Shown here: positions 45,963 through 54,355 of the stretch, one piece after another | Layout of the letters: each line of letters starts with the position of its first letter | Position numbering within the stretch: position 1 is the first letter of the stretch | From: an uncultured Prevotella sp. | GTDB lineage: Bacteria; Bacteroidota; Bacteroidia; Bacteroidales; Bacteroidaceae | NCBI GenBank assembly: GCA_946998205.1 | Contig: CAMPYJ010000015.1 | Location: 1 to 58,873, forward strand | Direction: 5' to 3' | Length of the DNA: 58,873 nucleotides | The notes under the pieces: generated by a model | Databases searched by the model: none | The model's input: only the letters and a program-made list of their open reading frames with translations | What the model was told of the DNA's origin: nothing | Made by a program: the position numbers and the translations under genes

Positions 45963-46970
45963 TCAGCCGTTCATGGCACCGCAATGGGGGCAACGACCCT
46001 TGTGCTGGATGATTTGGCCACAGTTGCCGCACACATAATGCGGGTGGGCGTGGCGCCTGTACCGCCGGATGGCAAACCAGTAATAAGCCACAAGCAAGGG
46101 ATAGCCTATATAATATAAGGTGGTAAGGCCGAAGACGATGTAGTTGACGGCACAGGTAGCCAGCAGTCCGCTGAGGTACATCACGGCATCGCTGAAGGGA
46201 AGCTGATGCCGAACGTCATCCGCAGCCGCCAAACCCACGATGAGCATGGCCCAGACAGACAGCAGGAACACCATGAGCAGCGGCGGTACCGTGAAGGGAT
46301 TGAGCGTGGGATGATAATAAAAATGCCGCCACATGTCGGGCTCGAACATCTGAATGCTGGCATACAGCGCCGACGACGAGGCTACGATGAGGCACAGCAG
46401 CGTGGGATAAAACGAGTTGATGTCGCGGAAATGCACTATCCACGCCTTGTCCTTGACGAGCCGGCGCATCCAATAGGCGATGGCTATGAGCGTGATAATC
46501 ACCAAGAACACCAGCAGGTGAGTGTCAGAGAAGGTGGAAATAAACTGCGAGATGGGGTCGTCGGGCACCACGCGGGGCAGCATCTCCGATTCGTGAATCC
46601 ACCCGAACGTGTGCTGGTCGCTGGCCAACTGCACCCAGACGGAGTCGATTGTGTCGGTGGGCAGCATGCGGATGTCGGCCACCACCACATGACTGTGACG
46701 GCCCAGCACCAAACTGTCTGTCATGAATCCGGAAAGCAGTTCTTCGGGTTGTTGCTTGAGCAGCACGAGCGAATCGCTCTTGACGATGAAATTGTAGTTG
46801 TTGGTATAATGGTGCTTGGAATAGAAATGCAGCGAGTCTGCCTGTGCGGCGTTCAAGGGGACGAGGGCCTCTGACGCATGATTGGGCCTGTGATAACAAC
46901 CACAGAGCAAGCTCAGGACAGCCCACAGCACCAGGTATCGGCACAGCAGGAACAACGGCTCACGACGCAT
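45963..46970 (-). CDS. Membrane lipoprotein with C-terminal zinc ribbon
   Basis: A 335-residue protein. The ATG at 46970 is followed by a signal with a lipobox (LLCGC, cysteine about 25). A periplasmic domain (about 40-160) with SH3-like WIHESEM is followed by four or five transmembrane segments (about 165-300), then a cytosolic C-terminal zinc ribbon CGNCGQIIQHKGRCPHCG (about 312-329). It follows the U32 gene by 19 bases; a start at 47003 would overlap U32. Function unknown; possibly envelope sensing. Confidence 0.75.
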   Translation of the reverse strand: MRREPLFLLCRYLVLWAVLSLLCGCYHRPNHASEALVPLNAAQADSLHFYSKHHYTNNYNFIVKSDSLVLLKQQPEELLSGFMTDSLVLGRHSHVVVADIRMLPTDTIDSVWVQLASDQHTFGWIHESEMLPRVVPDDPISQFISTFSDTHLLVFLVIITLIAIAYWMRRLVKDKAWIVHFRDINSFYPTLLCLIVASSSALYASIQMFEPDMWRHFYYHPTLNPFTVPPLLMVFLLSVWAMLIVGLAAADDVRHQLPFSDAVMYLSGLLATCAVNYIVFGLTTLYYIGYPLLVAYYWFAIRRYRRHAHPHYVCGNCGQIIQHKGRCPHCGAMNG

Positions 46971-46989
46971 GCGCTTGTTTACGATAATC

Positions 46990-48894
46990 TCATTCTCCGG
47001 CATAGATATTCATTTGGCATTCGTCACACTTAAACTCCAAACGGAAGCGGCGACCGTCACCCAGTCGCAGGTACAGCGGTTCTCGCCACGTGGGTTGCTC
47101 GCCACCCCGCCTTACACAATGTCCCAGACTGTAACGCAGACAGTGACGGCACTGCATCACCAGTACCGAATCGTTCCGTTTCACCCCTTCATCCGCCCCT
47201 TGGCTCACCTCATAGGCGGCTGCCGCGTTTGACAAGCCCTCACGTTGATAGAACGATTCAGCCAACGTGTTGGCGATATTGTACAGATAGGTAAACTTAC
47301 GGTATTCGGGTTGCCAAGCCAATGTTCCACTTGGCTTACGCGCCGGCTGAGTTGTTGGGGAGACAGACGGCTGTGCGGATGGCGTTTCCACATAGCTGGG
47401 GCACTCCAACTCGATGGCTTGCACCACCTCGCGGCGCAATGTTGCCAATGCGCTTGACGGGATGAAATAGGCATCGGCCTGTCCTTCCAGATCAATCATG
47501 TCGGCCATATAGGGCGTGTCACCCAGCTTACCCAACTGTCGCAAAATATTATCTCGTTGCGGTTTCATGGCCTTTTGCTTGTCTGTCTCCAGCACCTGAC
47601 AAGTGGGTTTAATGCCCTGCCCCGTGGCCGAGAGGGCAAAACCGTTCTCGGTAACCGACAAGGTGAGCGTGATGGGAATCTTGCGCTCTGCCGTCTTCCC
47701 CTTCAACAGCTTGGTGAACGCCTCATCGCGATTGCGATACAAGGCCGCACCCGGTCGCAGGTTGTCCGGCATGCGCAGCGGAAACAGCCGGTTGCCCTCT
47801 GCCCGGTTGATGCGGAACCCCTCCAACTCATGCTCATCATTGATGAAGCACAGTCCGTCGCCATTGGCAAAGCTGGCCGTTCCGGCTACATTGAACGAGC
47901 CCCGCCTGATTTCCTTCACCTTGCCTACATACTCGCCCAGTGCCTTGGGTGTGTCGGGCGAATAGATGTAAGGTTGCCTGCGATGCAGGAAATAATCGGT
48001 ATATCCCCGGTTGAAAGTCTTCTTCAAATCGGGCTCAAAGTAATACGTCACCCGCCCCAACGATGCGCGGCGGTAGTCATCTCCGCACTTCTCAATGATG
48101 CGGTTCAACCGCTTCGAGTAGGCCGACACCACGTTTTTGACATACTCCACATCCTTCAGTCGGCCTTCTATCTTGAACGAACAGATGCCCGCATCGGCCA
48201 TTTCTTCCAGGTGATCAATCTGACACAGGTCTTTCAGCGACAGCAAATGACGCTGGTGTTCTATCTCACGCCCTTGCGCGTCAATCAAATCGAACTTCAT
48301 CCTACAGAACTGTGCGCATGCACCGCGGTTGGCACTGCGCTGAAAACAATACTGCGAGGCATAGCACACCCCCGAGTAACTCACGCACAGCGCACCGTGC
48401 ACGAAGCCTTCCAACTGCACGTCGGGCACGGTTTGGTGGATGGTTTTGATCTCAGCAAGCGACAATTCGCGCGCCAGCACAACGCGCTCGAAGCCCAGAC
48501 CATGCAGCCAAGCTACCTTTTCGGCCGTTCGATTGTCGGTTTGCGTGCTGGCATGGAGAGCCGGCAAGGGCTTCATGTCCTTGGGCAACAGGTCAAGTAC
48601 GGCCATGTCTTGCACCAACAGCGCGTCGACACGCATCTCCGTCAAGGCCCGCAAGAGCGCGCGCGTGTCCTCAAGCTCGTCTTCGTAGACAATGGTGTTG
48701 ACCGTGACATACACTTTGGCACCGAACTGATGGGCATGCAGGCACAGCTCACGGATGTCGTCCAGCGAGTTGCCAGCCGATGCCCGCGCGCCAAACTTGG
48801 CCGCACCGATGTACACTGCGTCGGCTCCATGGTCGATGGCAGCCTTTCCACATTCCAAGTTTTTGGCCGGTGCCAGCAGTTCCAGTTTCCGCAT
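46990..48894 (-). CDS. U32-family peptidase / RNA hydroxylase (RlhA-like)
   Basis: A 634-residue protein of the U32 family. The N-terminal barrel has LELLAPAKNLECGKAAIDHGADAVYIG (first 30), and the family signature around VHGALCVSYSGVC YASQY with Cys residues (near 168-192) and QFCRMKFDL. Length and the DUF3656-like middle match RlhA, the prephenate-dependent 23S rRNA C2501 hydroxylase, more than the collagenase-like peptidases. The C-terminal cysteine cluster (CRHCLRY, CDECQM) is typical for Bacteroidetes members. It probably acts on RNA, not as a peptidase. Stop lies just beyond the next gene's start. Confidence 0.85.
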   Translation of the reverse strand: MRKLELLAPAKNLECGKAAIDHGADAVYIGAAKFGARASAGNSLDDIRELCLHAHQFGAKVYVTVNTIVYEDELEDTRALLRALTEMRVDALLVQDMAVLDLLPKDMKPLPALHASTQTDNRTAEKVAWLHGLGFERVVLARELSLAEIKTIHQTVPDVQLEGFVHGALCVSYSGVCYASQYCFQRSANRGACAQFCRMKFDLIDAQGREIEHQRHLLSLKDLCQIDHLEEMADAGICSFKIEGRLKDVEYVKNVVSAYSKRLNRIIEKCGDDYRRASLGRVTYYFEPDLKKTFNRGYTDYFLHRRQPYIYSPDTPKALGEYVGKVKEIRRGSFNVAGTASFANGDGLCFINDEHELEGFRINRAEGNRLFPLRMPDNLRPGAALYRNRDEAFTKLLKGKTAERKIPITLTLSVTENGFALSATGQGIKPTCQVLETDKQKAMKPQRDNILRQLGKLGDTPYMADMIDLEGQADAYFIPSSALATLRREVVQAIELECPSYVETPSAQPSVSPTTQPARKPSGTLAWQPEYRKFTYLYNIANTLAESFYQREGLSNAAAAYEVSQGADEGVKRNDSVLVMQCRHCLRYSLGHCVRRGGEQPTWREPLYLRLGDGRRFRLEFKCDECQMNIYAGE

Positions 48895-48897
48895 TGC

Positions 48898-49785
48898 TTA
48901 TCTTAAATATTCGTTCATCCAGTTCGCAAACAGCAGGTGGGCGTGCGCGCGCCAAGTAACGAGCGGTGCGTTGGCAGGGTCGTCGTCACGGTAATAGTGC
49001 CGTGGCAGATCCACGTCGTCGCGCTTCCCCGCATCACGATGGTACTCTTGGTCCAACGTTTCGGGCGCATACTCCATGTGTCCCGTGATGAAAATCTCCT
49101 TTCCGCCGGCCGTCATGCACATGCTCACCCCACTCTCTTCCGACTCTGCCAACAGCGTCAGTTCAGGATGCTGGAGGATATCCTCCTTCCTAATCTCGGT
49201 ATGGCGACTGTGCGGCATGCAGAACACGTCATCAAACCCGCGGAAAATGGGTACTTCGGGATGTAGCACCCGTTGAGGAAAGATGCCAAACATCTTCTTA
49301 GGAAGCGCATATTTGTTGATACCTTCATGAAAATACAAGCCCGCTTGCGCCGCCCAACATATATATAAGGTGGATTTGAGCGAAGTTCTCGCCCACGAAA
49401 ATATCTGCGTCAGCTCGTCCCAATAATCCACTTCTTCAAAATTCAAATGCTCCACAGGTGCGCCAGTGACGATGAGTCCATCGAACGGCTGTGATGACAA
49501 TTCGTCAAAATAATGATAGTAAGCATCCATGTGAGCCGCTGGCACATGCGTGGGCGTGTGCGACCGAAGCCTCATCCACGCCACTTCAATATCCAAAGGA
49601 GATGCCGACAGTAACCGCAGAATATCGGTTTCGGTCTGCAACTTCGTAGGCATCAAGTTCAATACGGCTATCTTGATAGGAACAGTATGCAGGCGCTGCA
49701 CCCTGAAATCTGCGACATCTACCGGGATGTTTTCAGATTTCAAGCGTTCGACAGCTGGAAAATGGGATGGAAGATATAACGACAT
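48898..49785 (-). CDS. metA: Homoserine O-acyltransferase (MetA), probably acetyl-CoA dependent
   Basis: A 295-residue MetA that acylates homoserine in methionine synthesis. Catalytic cysteine is in YICWAAQAG, the glutamate/histidine in HMEYAPETL. At the specificity position the sequence is GAPVEHL, where E. coli has GAPLGLV; a glutamate there is associated with acetyl-CoA preference. This fits the O-acetylhomoserine-using MetY in the same window. The ATG at 49785 gives the normal family length; the longer upstream frame (49920) is not supported. Promoter at 49842-49872. Confidence 0.9.
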   Translation of the reverse strand: MSLYLPSHFPAVERLKSENIPVDVADFRVQRLHTVPIKIAVLNLMPTKLQTETDILRLLSASPLDIEVAWMRLRSHTPTHVPAAHMDAYYHYFDELSSQPFDGLIVTGAPVEHLNFEEVDYWDELTQIFSWARTSLKSTLYICWAAQAGLYFHEGINKYALPKKMFGIFPQRVLHPEVPIFRGFDDVFCMPHSRHTEIRKEDILQHPELTLLAESEESGVSMCMTAGGKEIFITGHMEYAPETLDQEYHRDAGKRDDVDLPRHYYRDDDPANAPLVTWRAHAHLLFANWMNEYLR

Positions 49786-49841
49786 GCACGCAATGATAAC
49801 AGAGTATGAACGACTGACAACCCTGCAGGACGGTTGCGCTG

Positions 49842-49872
49842 CAAAGGTACAAAAAGAGGAAAGAAAGACCAA
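49842..49872 (-). promoter_or_regulatory. metA promoter
   Basis: Minus strand: TTG at 49872-49870, a 20-base spacer, TACCTTTG at 49849-49842. The leader to the metA ATG is about 50 bases; no SAM riboswitch is seen. Confidence 0.75.
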
Positions 49873-50061
49873 CGGACAACCGTACTTTTTCTCTGAACGG
49901 CCAAACATCGCATACGGCATCCATCATGCGGCAAGGAAAAGAATCGTTACCGGCGCGCCACATCGCCTTCGGGCCTTTCTTCTGTCAGCGTGACGCACGC
50001 CCACTGACGGCCGGCAGCTACAAGTTAGTCCCGACAACTCCCGCCAGTTCTCTGTAACTCC

Positions 50062-50688
50062 CTATTTCCAATCTCCCCCAAGACATTCCCCAACGACCTG
50101 CTCAATCACTTGCGGGAAATGCTTCATCTCCAACTGGTGCTCTTTCTCCGCAATGTCGTCTACGCTGTCGGATGGGAGAAGTGGCGTGCGGAACTGAGCA
50201 ATAATCTCTCCGCCATCGCACACCGAGCTGACCCAGTGAACGGTGAATCCGGTCTGAGTTTCGTCCGCGGCCTTCACCGCTTCGTGCACATGGTGTCCGT
50301 ACATGCCCTTGCCGCCGAACTTGGGCAGTAAGGCGGGATGCAGGTTGATCATGCGCCGGTGGTAAGCGTGGATGAGATAGTCGGGAATCATCAGCAAGAA
50401 CCCAGCCAACACGATGAAATCGATGTGATGCTCATCAAGCAGCTTCAGCACCTCATCGGCCTTGCCAAACTCGGCCTTGGGCACGACAACGGCAGGAACG
50501 TTCAGTCTTTCGGCACGCACCAGGGCGTAGGCATCGGACTTGTTGCTCAGCACCAGCGCGACATGCACCAGCGGTGAATCTTGAAAATGGCGGATGATGT
50601 TCTCGCAGTTGGTACCGCTGCCCGAAACAAAGATGGCGACGTTACAGGGTTTCCGTTTAGATGTTGTGGTGGTCGTTGGTTCTGTCAT
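50062..50688 (-). CDS. purN: Phosphoribosylglycinamide formyltransferase
   Basis: A 208-residue PurN, transferring a formyl group from 10-formyl-THF to GAR in purine synthesis. The start loop FVSGSGTNCENII (residues 19-31) binds substrate; the catalytic set is visible as N in RRMINLHPALLPKFGG (N113, H115-type HP) and D near CDGGEII. A short threonine-rich N-terminal extension precedes the fold. Upstream is a 9-bp repeat array and the S4-protein gene. Confidence 0.92.
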   Translation of the reverse strand: MTEPTTTTTSKRKPCNVAIFVSGSGTNCENIIRHFQDSPLVHVALVLSNKSDAYALVRAERLNVPAVVVPKAEFGKADEVLKLLDEHHIDFIVLAGFLLMIPDYLIHAYHRRMINLHPALLPKFGGKGMYGHHVHEAVKAADETQTGFTVHWVSSVCDGGEIIAQFRTPLLPSDSVDDIAEKEHQLEMKHFPQVIEQVVGECLGGDWK

Positions 50689-50692
50689 AGTG

Positions 50693-50760
50693 ATTATTGG
50701 GATTATTAGGCCAATTGGGCTTATTAGCCTTATTAGGCCTATTAGGCTTATTAGCCCTAT
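50693..50760. repeat. 9-bp tandem array (A)
   Basis: About seven units of the type TTATTAGGC/CCTATTAGG between purN and the S4-domain gene, running into the S4 stop codon. A similar array lies on the other side of the S4 gene. Confidence 0.8.
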
Positions 50761-51236
50761 TGTTGGTTGTCGTCATCATCTTCATCCCATTCGTCATCCT
50801 CATCCCATCCAAAGAGAGCCGGACGGATGAAGGCGTCCATGCTGCGCCGGTCTTTCTTCGTGGGTCGTCCGGTACCGCGGGCCCGGTCTACGAATCCACT
50901 GATGCGGCTCATCTCCAACAGCTCGTACTGCTTAGCATCGGTGACATTCTCGTAAATCTGCGGAACCAACTTAGCACCCACCCGCTGTTCGATGGCCTTG
51001 AGCACCTTGAGCGAATAGGTGACAGGCGGTTTCTTGACGTCAACCGTCTCGCCGGCCTTGATGACATGGCTCGGCTTGACGCTCAGCCCATTGACGCTCA
51101 CGCGATTGTTCTTGCAAGCATCGGCGGCCAGCGTGCGGGTCTTGAAGACGCGGGCCGCCCAGAGCCACTTGTCAATGCGCGCCGACCCGGTGTCCTTGAC
51201 ACGAAGGGTGGAAGTGGTGGAGATTGTTTCTGTCAT
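50757..51236 (-). CDS. S4-domain RNA-binding protein (HslR-like)
   Basis: A 159-residue protein with an S4 domain (about 17-75): RIDKWLWAARVFKTRTLAADACKNNRVSVNGLS is a typical HslR/Hsp15 N terminus. Hsp15 binds stalled 50S subunits carrying nascent chains. The C terminus is rich in acidic residues. It lies between pth (peptidyl-tRNA hydrolase) and purN, flanked on both sides by 9-bp arrays. A ribosome-rescue role next to pth is sensible. Confidence 0.88.
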   Translation of the reverse strand: MTETISTTSTLRVKDTGSARIDKWLWAARVFKTRTLAADACKNNRVSVNGLSVKPSHVIKAGETVDVKKPPVTYSLKVLKAIEQRVGAKLVPQIYENVTDAKQYELLEMSRISGFVDRARGTGRPTKKDRRSMDAFIRPALFGWDEDDEWDEDDDDNQQ

Positions 51237-51238
51237 TG

Positions 51239-51336
51239 TAATTATTGGGCTTATTAGGCTAATTGGGCTAATTGGGCTTATTGGCCTAATTGGGCTAATC
51301 GGCCTTATCGGCCTTATTAGCCTTATCGGCCTTACT
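51239..51336. repeat. 9-bp tandem array (B)
   Basis: About ten units such as TTATTAGGC, TAATTGGGC, TTATCGGCC between the pth stop and the S4 gene start, overlapping the last bases of pth. Same family as 50693-50760. Confidence 0.8.
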
Positions 51337-51916
51337 TGCCCGCTCTCTTTTTTCCCTGTTGGTTAAACTGGTTCATGGTGATGTCGATGCCGGCCAGGAC
51401 AAAGCTCCTGACGATTTCCACCGCAGTGTCGATGGCGGGCTGAAGAACCTGCATGTCGGCCTCGTCATAGCGGCCGAGCACCCAGTCTACCTGTCCGCCG
51501 CGCGGATAGTCGTTGCCAATGCCCATGCGCAGACGGGGATAGTTCTGCCCGATGAGCTGCTGGATGTGTCCCAGTCCGTTGTGCCCCCCGTTGCTGCCAC
51601 TGCCCTTGAGGCGGAACTCGCCCAGGGGCAAGGCCACATCGTCAGAAACCACGAGCAAGCGCCGCTGGTCAACGTTTTCCTTGTTGAGCCAATAGCGCAC
51701 GGCGTTGCCGCTGAGGTTCATGAACGTGGTGGGCTTGAGCAAGATGACTTTGCGGCCCTTCAGGCTGGTTTCGGCCACGAAGCCGTATCGCCTGTCCTCA
51801 AAAACGATATTGGACGCCTCGGCAAAAGCGTCCAATACCATGAATCCGGTGTTGTGGCGGGTTCCCGCGTATTCAGCGCCCGGATTGCCCAGTCCACATA
51901 TCAAGTATTTGTCCAT
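51332..51916 (-). CDS. pth: Peptidyl-tRNA hydrolase
   Basis: A 194-residue Pth that recycles tRNA from peptidyl-tRNA. The N terminus GLGNPGAEYAGTRHNTGF contains the catalytic histidine (H21) and N11; KPTTFMNLSGNAV and DDVALPLGEFRLKGSGSNGGHNG are further family signatures. Normal length. It starts 31 bases after the L25 gene, so it probably shares the L25 promoter. Confidence 0.95.
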   Translation of the reverse strand: MDKYLICGLGNPGAEYAGTRHNTGFMVLDAFAEASNIVFEDRRYGFVAETSLKGRKVILLKPTTFMNLSGNAVRYWLNKENVDQRRLLVVSDDVALPLGEFRLKGSGSNGGHNGLGHIQQLIGQNYPRLRMGIGNDYPRGGQVDWVLGRYDEADMQVLQPAIDTAVEIVRSFVLAGIDITMNQFNQQGKKRAGK

Positions 51917-51947
51917 TGATCAAACTATCGTGACTCTCACGGGCCGG

Positions 51948-52595
51948 TTAAGCCTCCGCAGGTGCGGCTTCGCCCTCGCCCTCAGCGGCTGCGTCGCCCT
52001 CATCAGCCGTGCCGGCGGCCGCAGACAGGTTAGCGGCGCGCGTCATCTTGACGGAGCATACCACCACGTCTTTCGGCGTGGCCATCTCAAGTCCCTCGAA
52101 TTTCAGCTGTCCCACCTTGATGCTCTTGCCGATTTTCAAGTTGGTAACGTCGATGTCCAGATGTTCAGGGATACGCTGGTAAGGCGCGGTGACGCTCACC
52201 TTGCGCACGGACAGGTTCATGCGTCCGCCGTCGCGCACGCCCTGCGCCAATCCAACCAACTTCACCGGAATGCCGATGGTGATGGGCTTCTGGTCGTTCA
52301 CGGCATAGAAGTCTACGTGGAGCAGCGCGTCCGTCACCGGATGAAACTGCAGTTCTTTCAAGATGGCGGTGTGACCCTCGCCGTCAATGTTGAGGTTGAT
52401 TACATAGATATGCGGCGTGTACACCACCTTGCGCAGCTCTGACATGGGAGCCGCGAAAGCCAGCGCCACCGGCTTGCCGTCGGCCTGCGCCGCGCCATAA
52501 ATGTTACAAGGAACGTAACCCTCTTTCCTCAATTGCTTAGAAGCTTTCTTTCCAAGGTCTTCACGCTTCTTACCCGATACATTAATCTCTTTCAT
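51948..52595 (-). CDS. rplY: 50S ribosomal protein L25 / general stress protein Ctc
   Basis: A 215-residue L25 of the long Ctc (TL5) type. N-terminal 5S-rRNA-binding domain (about 1-95; KKASKQLRKEGYVPCNIYG, TDALLHVDFYAV) and a C-terminal beta domain (about 95-190), plus an Ala/Glu-rich tail (about 190-215). Its mRNA leader of about 165 bases has two strong hairpins and a good promoter. Pth follows on the same strand. Confidence 0.95.
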   Translation of the reverse strand: MKEINVSGKKREDLGKKASKQLRKEGYVPCNIYGAAQADGKPVALAFAAPMSELRKVVYTPHIYVINLNIDGEGHTAILKELQFHPVTDALLHVDFYAVNDQKPITIGIPVKLVGLAQGVRDGGRMNLSVRKVSVTAPYQRIPEHLDIDVTNLKIGKSIKVGQLKFEGLEMATPKDVVVCSVKMTRAANLSAAAGTADEGDAAAEGEGEAAPAEA

Positions 52596-52658
52596 AATGT
52601 GTTACTCTAAATTAAGTTGTTGAACATACATTGCCTTAATTCGCCATCACACAGAGAC

Positions 52659-52719
52659 GCGGGAATCTCCCGCTGGGCCGATGCCGCCAGATGAAGAGAC
52701 AGGCGGGGCTGGACGCCCC
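52659..52719 (-). promoter_or_regulatory. Two hairpins in the rplY leader
   Basis: GCGGGA-atc-TCCCGC (52659-52673) and GGGGC-tggac-GCCCC (52705-52719) are perfect stems in the leader between the promoter and rplY. They may let L25 bind its own mRNA or control readthrough; no U-run follows. Inferred. Confidence 0.4.
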
Positions 52720-52771
52720 CTCCCCCTTCACGGCACGCGCCGGCGTCACTGATGCGCTCAAAAAAGCGCTG

Positions 52772-52802
52772 CAAATGTACTTGAATTATCTGAGATATGC
52801 AA
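52772..52802 (-). promoter_or_regulatory. rplY-pth promoter
   Basis: Minus strand: TTG at 52802-52800, a 20-base spacer, TACATTTG at 52779-52772. Divergent to the nusB promoter about 60 bases away. Confidence 0.75.
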
Positions 52803-52840
52803 AGTTTCTGTAAAAAATTGACATTATCAAGGAAGATTGC

Positions 52841-52871
52841 TTGCGTGTCATGCAAAAAAACACTACATTTG
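52841..52871 (+). promoter_or_regulatory. nusB promoter
   Basis: TTG at 52841-52843, a 20-base spacer, TACATTTG at 52864-52871; about 30 bases before the nusB ATG at 52909. Confidence 0.8.
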
Positions 52872-52908
52872 CATTATCAAATTAAGCAAGAACACAAATT
52901 ATTGAAGG

Positions 52909-53922
52909 ATGATCAACCGCGAACTAATCAGGACCAAGATAGTCCAGTTAACCTACGCATACTACCAGAACGGCAACAAGAACGTGGACAATGCGGAGAA
53001 GGAACTGCTGTTCTGCCTCTCCAAGGCGTACCATTTGTACATCTACCTGCTCCAGCTCATCGTGGCCATCTCACGCGAAGAGCGGCACAGGGTGGACATC
53101 AACACGCAGAAGGCCGAAAGGGAAGGAACGGAGACGCCACCGCAAAAATTCGCATTCAACAAGTTCGCCATCCAACTGGAAGAGAACAAGATGCTCAACG
53201 ACTTCATAGAGGAGCAGAAACTGACCTGGGATGATGACATTGAGTTCATCAGGAAGACATGCAACCAGATCGAGCAGACGGAAACCTACCAAACGTACAT
53301 GGCCGACGCGGATGACAGTTACGAGGCCGACCGCGAGGTGTGGCGCAAGCTGTACAAACAGCTCATCCAGGACAATCCGGAACTGGACGCCCTGCTCGAG
53401 GAGAAGAGCCTGTACTGGAACGACGACAAGGAAGAGGTGGACACCTTCGTGCTGAAAACCATCAGGCGCTTCGACCAGGCCAAGAAAGCCGGTCAGGAAC
53501 TGCTGCCGGAATACAAGGACGAGGAAGACCGCGACTTCGCCACCAAGCTCTTCCGCGCCACCATCCTCAACGCCGACACCTACCAAATGTACATGAGCGA
53601 GACCAGCCGCAACTGGGACTTCTCACGGCTGGCCTACATGGACGTGGTCATCATGCAGATTGCCATCGCCGAGATGCTCACGATTCAGAACATCCCCGTC
53701 TCGGTGACGATATACGAGTATGTGAACCTGGCCAAGCGCTACAGCACGGCAAAGAGCGGAGCATACATCAACGGCATGCTCGACGCCATCGCACGGCACC
53801 TCGCGTCGACAGGCAAGATGCTCAAGCCCATGCCCGAACCCAAGCACCACCGGACTGCCGGAAAAGAGGAGACTCCCGGCGCCGGGCAACCAGCGGATGA
53901 AAAAGGGGGAAAACAGCAATAG
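52909..53922 (+). CDS. nusB: Transcription antitermination factor NusB (extended)
   Basis: A 337-residue NusB, more than twice the usual 140-150. The N-terminal 190 residues are helical and Bacteroidetes-specific. The C-terminal NusB fold (about 200-305) has DFSRLAYMDVVIMQIAIAEM, IPVSVTIYEYVNLAKRYST and KSGAYINGMLDAI. It binds boxA RNA with NusE for rRNA antitermination. An acidic/basic C-terminal tail follows. The gene is followed by an element with an inner hairpin and U-run (53935-53997). Confidence 0.9.
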   Translation: MINRELIRTKIVQLTYAYYQNGNKNVDNAEKELLFCLSKAYHLYIYLLQLIVAISREERHRVDINTQKAEREGTETPPQKFAFNKFAIQLEENKMLNDFIEEQKLTWDDDIEFIRKTCNQIEQTETYQTYMADADDSYEADREVWRKLYKQLIQDNPELDALLEEKSLYWNDDKEEVDTFVLKTIRRFDQAKKAGQELLPEYKDEEDRDFATKLFRATILNADTYQMYMSETSRNWDFSRLAYMDVVIMQIAIAEMLTIQNIPVSVTIYEYVNLAKRYSTAKSGAYINGMLDAIARHLASTGKMLKPMPEPKHHRTAGKEETPGAGQPADEKGGKQQ

Positions 53923-53934
53923 AAAACACCAAAC

Positions 53935-53997
53935 GGGCGGCTCCATCAAGCAGCCTCGCCAGATTGCGAGACTGTTTTTCAATTCGCAGAACCGCCC
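53935..53997 (+). terminator. nusB terminator within a short GGGCGG-ended element
   Basis: GGGCGGCTC (53935-53943) and GAACCGCCC (53989-53997) are the ends of the MITE-like family. Inside, CTCGC (53955-53959) pairs with GCGAG (53966-53970), followed by ACTGTTTTTC. The inner hairpin plus five U residues could terminate nusB transcripts before yajC. Confidence 0.6.
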
Positions 53998-54016
53998 ATA
54001 AATCAACCATACAAAT

Positions 54017-54343
54017 ATGACAACACTACTATTAGCCGCGCAAGCAGCGCGCGGAGGAGCAGGCGGAACAGGCATGCTCATCTTCATGGTGGCCATGCTG
54101 GCCATCATGTGGGTGTTCATGATTCGCCCACAACAAAAGAAACAGAAGGAGATACGCAACTTCCAGAACGCCTTGCAGGAAGGCTCGAAGGTAATCATCA
54201 ACGGCGGCATCCACGGCACCGTGAAGCGCATCGACATCGCAGCGAACACGGCAGACGTGGAAATAGCGCGAGGCGTGACCGTACAGGTGGACCGCAGCTC
54301 ACTCTATGCCGACGCGGCGCCGCAAAACGCAGCCAAGGCTTAA
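54017..54343 (+). CDS. yajC: Preprotein translocase subunit YajC
   Basis: A 108-residue YajC. One transmembrane segment (about 17-36, GMLIFMVAMLAIMWVFMIRP) is followed by the QQKKQKEI basic stretch, and a KVIINGGIHGTVKRID beta domain. It is part of the SecDF-YajC holotranslocon. First of a rightward run with ybbR and coaE; only 12 bases before the next gene. Confidence 0.92.
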   Translation: MTTLLLAAQAARGGAGGTGMLIFMVAMLAIMWVFMIRPQQKKQKEIRNFQNALQEGSKVIINGGIHGTVKRIDIAANTADVEIARGVTVQVDRSSLYADAAPQNAAKA

Positions 54344-54355
54344 CGGCCACCGCAC

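Noticed and set aside
47557..48906. 449-residue plus-strand open frame
   Set aside because: Antisense to the U32 gene.
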